Shown in pieces: positions 15,342-22,208 of a stretch of DNA of 37,779 nucleotides. The translations under genes were made by a program, and so were the position numbers. Within the stretch, counting starts at the first letter, position 1, and every line of letters starts with the position of its first letter. The stretch comes from Rhodospirillaceae bacterium (GTDB lineage Bacteria > Pseudomonadota > Alphaproteobacteria > Thalassobaculales > Thalassobaculaceae): the NCBI GenBank assembly GCA_002722775.1, contig PBMU01000012.1:1-37779 (forward strand), read 5' to 3'. The notes under the pieces were generated by a model, which was not told the DNA's origin, made no database searches, and was given only the letters and a program-made list of their open reading frames with translations.

Positions 15342-18300
15342 TAGCTTCAAATTCGGCTGAGTTGAAATTACCTCCAAACACGCTGTCGTTGACAAGTTCG
15401 ATGACGGTATCCTCTGCTGATGTAAGCACTGATGCCCTGAACTTTCCTGAGTCGGAAGTGGTGGTGTCAGCAGAGTCAGCATCGTAGGTGAACGTCTTTT
15501 CGGCTCGGCGGAACGGAGTGACCTTTACTTTGAAATTGTGAGCATCCGTAAAGAACAAGGTCAGGTGTCTCAGGATGTAGCGAGTGGACCCGTATTGGAC
15601 GGGAGGATTCCCCTGCTTGAAAACAGGCTCAGAGAACTTGTAGGACATCTCGTAGGGGAACCCCGCAAGAAGATCTCCTTTGAAGCGTGTGGTGATCTCA
15701 GGAGTCCCGGTAGCGTTGGATGTCGCACTCCAGCTTGTGTAGGTCGCTGGATCAGTTTCAGTCCCCGATCCAGGAGTGGTGGAAGTCCAGATGCTATCGT
15801 CGTTGCCCGTAGAATCAGGCATATATTTAAGCGTTGCCGTATTGGTTGCCGTGATCGTCAGCGTTGTTCTCGGGTAAGAAGAAGCTCCCGTGTCGTAAGC
15901 TGTGTTGCCATCCACAGTTCCTATGGAAACGATGAACGCATCAAAAAGGGGCGAGATGGTCCCCGATACATAAGCACCAGTAGTCATAAATGATCTGGTT
16001 GTAACAGAATCATCAGCATCTTGGGCTTGCATCGCAACAGATCTTCCAAGGGTATCGTAGAACGATAACGACGAAGTTCCTGATCCTTGGTGAAACGTCC
16101 CTTCGCGCACCAGGGCATCAAAGGAAGCTGTAGATCCGTTGAACGTCCCGTGCTTCTTGCGTGCGTCCATGTGGACAATCAAGTCCCCGGTGGTGTCGCC
16201 ATCAACAACCTCCTCCCTCATGTCCAACTTGCAAATCAGCATCTTTCTCTCTCCTGGGTCCATCCCAAGGATAAACAACTCGGAGTTGATGAACTCCATA
16301 GCGTAGACGTTGAATGGGAACGTCAGTTCTGCCCACGCTGAGATGACCTTTTGCCGTTCTTGAAAGACAAACTTATACAGGAAATACTTCTGCGTTGCTG
16401 GCGATGTGGTGCAATCCCCCGTGGTGACGGCAAGCATATTCTCCGTAGTAGATCCGGTCATCTTAAAGTAGCTGTTCCGGGGGATATACGAAGGCACCTG
16501 TGCCGTGATGTCCGTAGACTCGTAGATGTCTGCTGCGTCTTGCAAAGCAAACTCGTTGATGCTGTGGAACCCTCCACGTTGAGATGGAAAGTAAATGAAC
16601 GGACCTATTGCCTCGGGGCGAGCAGAGGTGTCTGTGTTGTAGTTAGTTACTGAGTTAACTGCTATAGAAGAGGGCGTTAACGCTTCTCTGCCATCAATAA
16701 TGAACTGACCACGCTCAGAAAATAGAATCATGTTGTCCTGAAAAGGGACTGCTGCGTGTAGATTTTGAACCCTGTTCGTCGCCACTGTGACATCAATAGG
16801 GGCAGTATCAAGCAACGTGCGAACCGTAGTGCGGAACAGATTTGTAGTGACTCCGCTTTCAGACATAACCACTGAGTCTTCAGCAAGGAACCCCAGACGA
16901 TTCTTAAAAAAGAACAAATCACTGATGCGTTTTCCTATGAATGAAGGGTATGGGTTTGAATCGTCATCTCCTACTTCTCTTGCGTCCCATCTAGTAGGTC
17001 TAAGAGTAAAAGCGTCTGTCCCTGTGTTCTCCAGGGTATAAGGCATAGTCTCTTCATCGAGCCTATCTAAAACTTCGTAACCAGCAGATTCTACCCACCG
17101 TCCGTGACCAAAAGATTCACCGTGGTCCGTCTTGAATCTCAAGTAATAGTCGTCTTCCTCAAGATGTTTTGCTCCTTCTACTTTTATCTGGAACCCTAAA
17201 GGAGCTACAACAGGTAGCTCAGAAAGGTTTTGAACAGTCCCTTTAACAGTTCCTAGTGCTGTGTTGCCTTGAGAGTCTGTGCCGTGTATTGCAAAGTCTT
17301 CAGCATCTGCTCTTTGGATAAATATAGTGCTCCCGTTATCGGTAGACTCATAGTTAGCTGCCCCTGATGCTAACCAAGAACCAAGGTCTTTAGTTATCCC
17401 AGTAACGCCAGTGGAATCATTCTCTAATGCTTCCGCAAGCGCGTGTGCAATGTATTCAGTTGCTATCTGTTCAGAAGTTGCAGCAGCAGCAGTAGACACA
17501 GAGACAACTCCATATCCACCTGTAACAGAAAAAAGAGAAGTCGAACCAGGAGCTGTTGTCCCGTTATATATGCCAGCATCAATTATCTCAGTAGATTCAA
17601 CCGCTCCTGATGCTGAAATAGACAAACGAATAACAGGTGTTCTTATCCATCTGTCGTCGTCTTCAAAAAGAACAGCAGGAGCTTCAGCGTATCCAGTCCC
17701 CGCAGCATTAATGGTGACTTCTGTTACTTCCCAACCCTCTCGGTCGCCGGGACCCCACCAATTACGAGAACGATAAGTAAGAGAAATTGCCGCAGGAGTA
17801 ATGCCACTCCCTGTATCTGAATCAGTAAATTTTAGCTGATACTTTGTCCCTTGTGCTCCTATTTTAATGAAAGCTAAAGCATCGTGCTTTTTGTGGGCAT
17901 TAGTCCTCGATGTCGTATCCTTTGCTGCGGTTACTGTAGTGTTAAGCAAGTAAGTGGTGTCAGCATAAGTAGCGGACTTGATGTAGTTAACACGATCTAA
18001 CCCAGGGCAATCAAAGTAATCAGGAAGCGACGCTTCTGCTGCTGTGGATACCGTTGCTTCAGCAGCGTCTTTAAGAGTGATCGTTGCTGGTGCTCCTGTA
18101 TCAAGATTAAAGATACGCAACTTAGAAGCATCAGCAGCAGCACCGTAAACAATACCTACATACCTTTCCGTTGCTTTCTGCCCTTGAGCAGCACCTGCTG
18201 TCTGAATGGACTCTCCCCGGTTAATGAAGAAGTAGTAGTCCTTGTTTGTAATCGAAACACCCCCGTATTCAGACGCAATATCAATAGCATCCACCAATTC

Positions 18301-18444
18301 TGCATACGGACGCTTAATCAGTCCCTTGATAACGGACCCCACAGCATTCGTCTGCTCCTCGCACTGTCCGTTAAAACGAAGCGAGGGTGCTTGCTGACTT
18401 ACCCCCTGGACGAGATTGGGGACGGTGGTAGATACATTAGCCAT
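15313..18444 (-). CDS. Tail tubular protein B (T7 gp12-like nozzle)
   Basis: 1043 residues, against 794 in T7. The start is typical of the family (VPNLVQGVSQQAPSLRFNGQCEEQTNAVGSV), as are TRWDAREVGDDDSNPYPSFIGKRISDLFFFKNRLGFLAEDSVVMSESG in pieces around residues 450-520 and the C-terminal YSRL. The extra length comes from Ser/Thr/Ala-rich beta regions around residues 190-400 and 790-890, which could be carbohydrate-binding or decoration domains on the tail nozzle (inference). It is part of the six-fold nozzle below the gp11-type adaptor. Confidence 0.9.
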   Translation of the reverse strand: MANVSTTVPNLVQGVSQQAPSLRFNGQCEEQTNAVGSVIKGLIKRPYAELVDAIDIASEYGGVSITNKDYYFFINRGESIQTAGAAQGQKATERYVGIVYGAAADASKLRIFNLDTGAPATITLKDAAEATVSTAAEASLPDYFDCPGLDRVNYIKSATYADTTYLLNTTVTAAKDTTSRTNAHKKHDALAFIKIGAQGTKYQLKFTDSDTGSGITPAAISLTYRSRNWWGPGDREGWEVTEVTINAAGTGYAEAPAVLFEDDDRWIRTPVIRLSISASGAVESTEIIDAGIYNGTTAPGSTSLFSVTGGYGVVSVSTAAAATSEQIATEYIAHALAEALENDSTGVTGITKDLGSWLASGAANYESTDNGSTIFIQRADAEDFAIHGTDSQGNTALGTVKGTVQNLSELPVVAPLGFQIKVEGAKHLEEDDYYLRFKTDHGESFGHGRWVESAGYEVLDRLDEETMPYTLENTGTDAFTLRPTRWDAREVGDDDSNPYPSFIGKRISDLFFFKNRLGFLAEDSVVMSESGVTTNLFRTTVRTLLDTAPIDVTVATNRVQNLHAAVPFQDNMILFSERGQFIIDGREALTPSSIAVNSVTNYNTDTSARPEAIGPFIYFPSQRGGFHSINEFALQDAADIYESTDITAQVPSYIPRNSYFKMTGSTTENMLAVTTGDCTTSPATQKYFLYKFVFQERQKVISAWAELTFPFNVYAMEFINSELFILGMDPGERKMLICKLDMREEVVDGDTTGDLIVHMDARKKHGTFNGSTASFDALVREGTFHQGSGTSSLSFYDTLGRSVAMQAQDADDSVTTRSFMTTGAYVSGTISPLFDAFIVSIGTVDGNTAYDTGASSYPRTTLTITATNTATLKYMPDSTGNDDSIWTSTTPGSGTETDPATYTSWSATSNATGTPEITTRFKGDLLAGFPYEMSYKFSEPVFKQGNPPVQYGSTRYILRHLTLFFTDAHNFKVKVTPFRRAEKTFTYDADSADTTTSDSGKFRASVLTSAEDTVIELVNDSVFGGNFNSAEFEANVHTRYSRL

Positions 18445-18450
18445 GTTGCC

Positions 18451-19050
18451 TTATCTCAGTGAGTAGTTGCGGTTGATGCCCACTCTGCTTGCCGTGTCGT
18501 AGTGACTGAAGATCGTGCGGTCAGAACTGTTGCCTTCAATGTCCTCCAGCCTCGCCTTAGCGTGCATCTCGTCACGAATGATAAGGTTCTCAAGTTCTCT
18601 CGATCCCACCAACCGGGCTTGCAGCATCCTGGCAGCACGCAGAGTTATGTATCTTCGTGCTTGCTCGACTAACTGGTCAAAGTCCAAAAGGTAGGTTATG
18701 TCCACCTTGAGTGTAGACGTTGTAAATACGTCCGTCCTGTTCTTGCGGTCGTAGACAAACAACCCACGCTGAACCACATCCAGGGACGCATCAGTTGCAT
18801 CCATGTCGATTGTGTTAGTAGGCAAAGGAAACTTACTGTCCCCATCTGCGGTCAATTCGTGCTCCTTTACCGTGTTGAAATGCCACCCCTCTGCTTGAAC
18901 TTCCCGTGAAACTTCAGCAAGGAGGTTTACCGCAATCTCAGCACTCGGGGGCAAGGTTGTCAGGTCAGTCGGAATTGATGCTACGGATGACTCCGATATG
19001 TAAGAAAGCATCGTGTTTACTGCCTCTAGTTGCGTGGTCAGAGTAGCCAT
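18451..19050 (-). CDS. Tail tubular protein A (T7 gp11-like adaptor)
   Basis: 199 residues, matching T7 gp11 (196). Family features are the N-terminal LEAVNTMLSYISESSVAS, the segment REVQAEGWHFNT near residues 69-80, and the ending RTIFSHYDTASRVGINRNYSLR. The protein forms the ring joining portal to nozzle. It lies between the capsid terminator and the tail tube B gene, as in T7. Confidence 0.92.
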   Translation of the reverse strand: MATLTTQLEAVNTMLSYISESSVASIPTDLTTLPPSAEIAVNLLAEVSREVQAEGWHFNTVKEHELTADGDSKFPLPTNTIDMDATDASLDVVQRGLFVYDRKNRTDVFTTSTLKVDITYLLDFDQLVEQARRYITLRAARMLQARLVGSRELENLIIRDEMHAKARLEDIEGNSSDRTIFSHYDTASRVGINRNYSLR

Positions 19051-19074
19051 AATAGTATTGCTTGCAAAATGTAA

Positions 19075-19118
19075 ACAAAAAGCCCCCGTCCAACAACCCT
19101 TTTAAGGAGAGGACGGGG
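19075..19118 (-). terminator. Intrinsic terminator downstream of the major capsid gene
   Basis: Read leftwards, CCCCGTCC pairs with GGACGGGG (8-bp GC-rich stem, 19-nt loop) and is followed by GCTTTTTGTTT. It lies 27 bases after the capsid stop and before the tail genes, the same position as the T7 late terminator T-phi. Partial read-through would give high capsid and lower tail expression. Confidence 0.9.
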
Positions 19119-19144
19119 ACTTGAAGAAGTTAAGGTAGCTTACC

Positions 19145-20146
19145 CTACTGGATGATGACGGCAGCTTCCGGGCGAAGAACCCCGTGTCCCATCGCGTATT
19201 TCGCGACAAACAAGGTGCCTTGAAGCTCGATCTTGTATTCCGACTCAGTAGCCAGATCAAGGAGCTTAACGGTGCCGATAGCGGACGGGTGAGCAACGTA
19301 GATCTCATCTTGGTCGAGATCGTTGTTGTAACCTGCGGTATCACCAAACGGGTTGTTCAGTGCGTTGCCATCGTCAGCGTCCAGGTCGCCAGTTGCCTTG
19401 GTAACATCAGAAACGTGGTTGCTCTTGATGACTCTAAGACCAGCAACCAACGGGATGTTCCCGCTAGATACGTCTCCAGAACCACCAAAATCCCTGTCAA
19501 TTACAGTCTCATTGCTCGCAAGCAGTGCGTAGTAATCGCGTGGGGAAACCAGCGCAAAACGAGTCCCATCGTTAGGAACGTCATTCTCGTCGAGTTTCTG
19601 AGCAGCAGCAAAAAGCTGATCAGCAATCTCAGCAGCAGTCGGAGTGCTGGACAGACCAACAAGGATCGATCCGCCCTTACCTCCGGTGACGTTAGCAGAA
19701 GCACGCCCCGCAGCAGCAATCGTTTTCATGGTCGCCAAGTCAAAACGCTTCGCAAGTGCTTTTCCAAGCTCTTGAGCGTAGACGGAGCGAACATCGTAGT
19801 GATTGACAAGTTCGTCCCAGTTGGAAATGAACGTAGACGCAACCAGAAGTTTATCGATGTTGATTACCTTCTCGTTGTGGTTGATCTCCGACAGGTAGGA
19901 ATTACCAGAGTCAGCGATGTTCTGTCCAGGGGTATGGTATTTAGCAGATGCAACGCCAGTCACAGGGAACTGTGCCGACTTTCCACTGCTGATCGTGCGA
20001 ATCGTGTGCAGATCCTTCATAACTGCGTTCTCTTCAAACGTAGTCAGGATTTCTCCAGAAAATACTTTCAGGAAAAGATCATACACATCAGTCGCGTGAG
20101 AATTGATTGCTCCCAAATGGGAAACAGTAGTATCTCCATTAGCCAT
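19145..20146 (-). CDS. Major capsid protein (T7 gp10-like, HK97 fold)
   Basis: 333 residues (T7 gp10A 345). Family-typical stretches are FLKVFSGEILTTFEENAVM near residues 27-45, TIRTISSGKSAQFPVTG at 49-65, and HNEKVINIDKLLVASTFI near 91-108. There is a late EIYVAHPSAIGTVKLLDL segment. It forms the icosahedral shell around the scaffold. It has its own long structured leader and a terminator directly after the stop, pointing to strong separate expression. I see no frameshift extension of the gp10B type. Confidence 0.93.
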   Translation of the reverse strand: MANGDTTVSHLGAINSHATDVYDLFLKVFSGEILTTFEENAVMKDLHTIRTISSGKSAQFPVTGVASAKYHTPGQNIADSGNSYLSEINHNEKVINIDKLLVASTFISNWDELVNHYDVRSVYAQELGKALAKRFDLATMKTIAAAGRASANVTGGKGGSILVGLSSTPTAAEIADQLFAAAQKLDENDVPNDGTRFALVSPRDYYALLASNETVIDRDFGGSGDVSSGNIPLVAGLRVIKSNHVSDVTKATGDLDADDGNALNNPFGDTAGYNNDLDQDEIYVAHPSAIGTVKLLDLATESEYKIELQGTLFVAKYAMGHGVLRPEAAVIIQ

Positions 20147-20441
20147 GATGAATAGGTGTGGTTAGATGTTGTGAATTTGAGTTAAGAAATATCACTCAAG
20201 GTTTCGTTCAACATTCCGGTAAAAGTGGTTGGCTATCCTGGGTTATCGGGTCGCAACCCGGCCTAGTGTTGTGCCTCTTTAGGAAAGTTTCTCTCCTTGT
20301 GAGATAAACCTCGATTATCACAAAAAAGAAAAAGCCACAAGTGTGACTTCTTCGTAGACATGGGGTGAGTGCGGAGTAGGTAGGGAGGACCGTAGCTACC
20401 TTAGCCCCCGCACTCGGTTTGTTGTGGTCCCCTCTTTGCCC
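20147..20441 (-). promoter_or_regulatory. Structured leader and probable promoter region of the capsid gene
   Basis: 295 bases without a gene. A long hairpin pairs GAGTGCGG (20367-20374) with CCGCACTC (20408-20415) and contains a second stem, AGGTAG (20378-20383) with CTACCT (20396-20401). TTGTGA (20297-20302) pairs with TCACAA (20318-20323), and CGGGT (20247-20251) pairs with ACCCG (20256-20260). None is followed by a T-run on the minus strand, so these look like leader structures or processing sites, not terminators. A late promoter is expected here by analogy with T7 phi10 but was not identified with confidence. Confidence 0.6.
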
Positions 20442-20663
20442 CTACTCTGCCTCGCCAGCAGAATCGGAATCGGGACGAGGAATGATGTCAAGCCCTACAC
20501 AAAACTTGGGCGGAAGAGGGCGCACCGTCACATCCAACTGAACGTCAGATTCGGGGCTGGTGAACGGAATAGGAAGCGACCCTCCCAGGTTAGTGGACGA
20601 GCAGGATGAAACACCGACAAGGGCAGCAAAAGCTGCACAGATAACAATAAGGTTTGCTTTCAT
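20442..20663 (-). CDS. Small lipoprotein, possible outer-membrane lysis or surface protein
   Basis: Seventy-three residues: a signal peptide (MKANLIVICAAFAALVG) with lipobox VSSC at residues 18-21, then a Pro-rich mature part (LPIPFTSPES, VRPLPPKF, IIPRPDS). A Pro-rich lipoprotein of this size is typical of outer-membrane spanins, but a closer o-spanin candidate nested in another gene lies 130 bases upstream. This one could serve as a second spanin or an exclusion lipoprotein. Confidence 0.6.
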   Translation of the reverse strand: MKANLIVICAAFAALVGVSSCSSTNLGGSLPIPFTSPESDVQLDVTVRPLPPKFCVGLDIIPRPDSDSAGEAE

Positions 20664-20692
20664 TTACGCCAAAGGGACTACATTCCCCCGTC

Positions 20693-20779
20693 TTAAATGT
20701 CCAGAAGTTTTATCGCTATGAGAAGAAGCATCCCCAAAAGCAGGGTAAAAAACACCATTTGCGGCAAATCATCGAACAT
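20693..20779 (-). CDS. 28-residue membrane microprotein
   Basis: The frame encodes an acidic N-terminus (MFDDLPQM) followed by one hydrophobic helix (VFFTLLLGMLLLIAIKLLDI) and a stop. It sits neatly between two lipoprotein genes in the leftward operon. Its clean transmembrane pattern and snug fit argue that it is real, but at this length chance cannot be excluded. No family is recognised; a lysis accessory role is a guess from context. Confidence 0.4.
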   Translation of the reverse strand: MFDDLPQMVFFTLLLGMLLLIAIKLLDI

Positions 20780-20793
20780 AGCAGCATACCTCG

Positions 20794-20991
20794 TTATTGG
20801 TTCCCGTGCTCCAGATCGTTCACATAATCCAGGATCTTTCCAATCGTCTGCTTCTCCTCCGGGGAGAACCTGTGTGTCTTTAGATCCCCAAGGAATTCAG
20901 GTATCCGACTCGGAGGTGTCATCCGAATGCACCCACTCGTCAATGTCACGCTCAAGCTCAAGATGCTTACGACGACGATACTCCTTATCAT
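20794..20991 (-). CDS. Lipoprotein nested in a membrane-protein gene (Rz1-like o-spanin candidate)
   Basis: Sixty-five residues from the ATG giving MIRSIVVV. A hydrophobic signal ends in lipobox TSGC (Cys at about residue 21), and the mature part begins with a Pro-containing stretch (IRMTPPSRIPEF). An upstream TTG was rejected as start. Most of its first half overlaps the preceding gene in another reading frame, the classic Rz/Rz1 arrangement, in which an outer-membrane lipoprotein pairs with an inner-membrane protein to fuse the membranes at lysis. The mature part ends in a helical, charged region. Confidence 0.6.
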   Translation of the reverse strand: MIRSIVVVSILSLSVTLTSGCIRMTPPSRIPEFLGDLKTHRFSPEEKQTIGKILDYVNDLEHGNQ

Positions 20992-21073
20992 AGGAATCAA
21001 GAACAAGGGTGAGCATCTCCGCTAGTTTGGGAAAAACAAGCAAAAACCGGACCAACAGAGACACCCACCCCAT
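20897..21073 (-). CDS. 58-residue membrane protein (Rz-like i-spanin candidate)
   Basis: A short frame with an N-terminal hydrophobic helix (WVSLLVRFLLVFPKLAEML) and a strongly charged helical tail (DSYDKEYRRRKHLELERDIDEW) ending in an acidic tip. The lipoprotein gene starts inside it, 83 bases after its own ATG. Inner-membrane spanins have an N-terminal membrane segment plus a coiled coil, as here, although 58 residues is short for one. It starts 7 bases after the holin-like gene ends. Confidence 0.5.
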   Translation of the reverse strand: MGWVSLLVRFLLVFPKLAEMLTLVLDSYDKEYRRRKHLELERDIDEWVHSDDTSESDT

Positions 21074-21080
21074 GTTAAAA

Positions 21081-21272
21081 CTATTTGCTGCTCTTTGCTT
21101 TTCCTACGTTCAGCGCAAGCCAACTCACCACCTTACTGGCACGCTCAACCCACTTGTTGTCGCTTTCGTTGGGAGTCATCGTAGCAATGAGACTGGCGAC
21201 CGTAACAACACCTGTAAGGATGCCGATCACTTCTGCTTTGTTCTCGTTAAACCAAGTTAGTGCTTCAGCCAT
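21081..21272 (-). CDS. Holin-like small membrane protein
   Basis: Sixty-three residues. One hydrophobic segment (VIGILTGVVTVASLIATMTP, about residues 15-34) is followed by NESDNKWVERASKVVSWLALNVGKAK. A hydrophobic helix ending in TP, a short polar turn and then a '...LALNVGKAK' tail is a pattern I recall from small conserved phage membrane proteins, often annotated as holins. It lies between the scaffold gene and the nested spanin-like pair, so the four to five small genes here look like a lysis cassette inserted between scaffold and capsid. Confidence 0.6.
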   Translation of the reverse strand: MAEALTWFNENKAEVIGILTGVVTVASLIATMTPNESDNKWVERASKVVSWLALNVGKAKSSK

Positions 21273-21277
21273 ATCTA

Positions 21278-22084
21278 TTAGATTTTTGAGATTGAAAGTC
21301 GTTTCTCAACGTGCGCCCGATATGCGGGATCTTTCTGGTAGCGTGGGTCACGCATAGCATCAGTAACCTGTGCTGTCGAGTTAAACGGAGCAATGGATGC
21401 CCCCGCCACTTGACCCTTTTCAATGGAGACAGGCTCACCTCCGTCACGCAGAAACCGGGCGTACATCCCCTTGATTGCCATCTTTGAGGTGCTCAAGTCG
21501 CCAGAGTCCACAGAGTTATTGTAAGCGTGCAGTTCTTCGTCAGTCAGCGCACTTGCTGCCCAAGTGGACATGGCATCGTAGTTCTCTTTGCCTCCCACCT
21601 CCGACATCATCTGGTTTGTAGAATCCTGCTTAACGCTTTCAAACCCTTTGACATACATCTCAACAAGCTCCCTGTTGATCCCTGCCTTCTCCAAGTTGCT
21701 GTAAGTGAGGTCAGTGAGTTCGCCATTTTGCTCAAACTCCTCAGTTGCCTTACTCACCGCAGAATTAACAGAGTCCTGGATAGCTTGCTGCTCCGCAGTT
21801 ACCTGTGCTTTTTCATCGTCTCTCTCCTTTGCGTGGTAGTCCTTTTCCAGATTTGAGTATGCCTTGGCAAGTTCCTCTGCGTTCTCAAACTTCTCAGGCA
21901 ACCACTCAGGACGATCCCCATCAGGTTTGTCGGTGTCATCCGCAGTCTCCTGTGAGTCTAACTCCAGGGCTTGTTGCTGCTGACCCTGCGACTTCGCCTC
22001 CTCTTGCATTTTCGCTTGTTCCTCCAACGTAACCTGCTCGCTTTTTGTGGGTTCATTGATCGTTACTGAGTGTAGTTCTGCCAT
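21278..22084 (-). CDS. Capsid assembly scaffold (T7 gp9-like)
   Basis: 268 residues (T7 gp9 307). The protein is very acidic and Gln/Glu-rich at the N-terminus, with a family-typical RPEWLPEKFENAEELAKAYSNLEK stretch in two parts near residues 58-81 and a helical middle. It has a basic, Arg-containing end (YRAHVEKRLSISK) suited to binding the capsid protein. It lies between portal and capsid genes. The small lysis-type genes that follow separate it from the capsid gene, unlike T7 where 9 and 10 are adjacent. Confidence 0.9.
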   Translation of the reverse strand: MAELHSVTINEPTKSEQVTLEEQAKMQEEAKSQGQQQQALELDSQETADDTDKPDGDRPEWLPEKFENAEELAKAYSNLEKDYHAKERDDEKAQVTAEQQAIQDSVNSAVSKATEEFEQNGELTDLTYSNLEKAGINRELVEMYVKGFESVKQDSTNQMMSEVGGKENYDAMSTWAASALTDEELHAYNNSVDSGDLSTSKMAIKGMYARFLRDGGEPVSIEKGQVAGASIAPFNSTAQVTDAMRDPRYQKDPAYRAHVEKRLSISKI

Positions 22085-22104
22085 GTTATTTGAACGGTTT
22101 GTTT

Positions 22105-22188
22105 TTAGTGTGCGTCCTCGACACGCTTACGCCTCAATACAAGGAGCAAGACAACAGGGACAGCGATGATAAAGATTATTTCCTTCAT
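22105..22188 (-). CDS. 27-residue membrane microprotein
   Basis: MKEIIFIIAVPVVLLLVL followed by RRKRVEDAH and a stop: one hydrophobic helix and a positively charged tail, giving an N-out/C-in prediction. It fills the gap between portal and scaffold genes, about 20 bases from each. Clean topology and placement support it, but length makes the call uncertain. No family is recognised. Confidence 0.4.
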   Translation of the reverse strand: MKEIIFIIAVPVVLLLVLRRKRVEDAH

Positions 22189-22208
22189 TGTTTTCTCTAG
22201 TTATCGAC

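Noticed and set aside
20230-20275. tRNA-like GC-rich stem-loop in the capsid leader
   Set aside because: The CGGGT/ACCCG stem resembles a T-arm, but no acceptor, D-arm or anticodon arm could be fitted on either strand.
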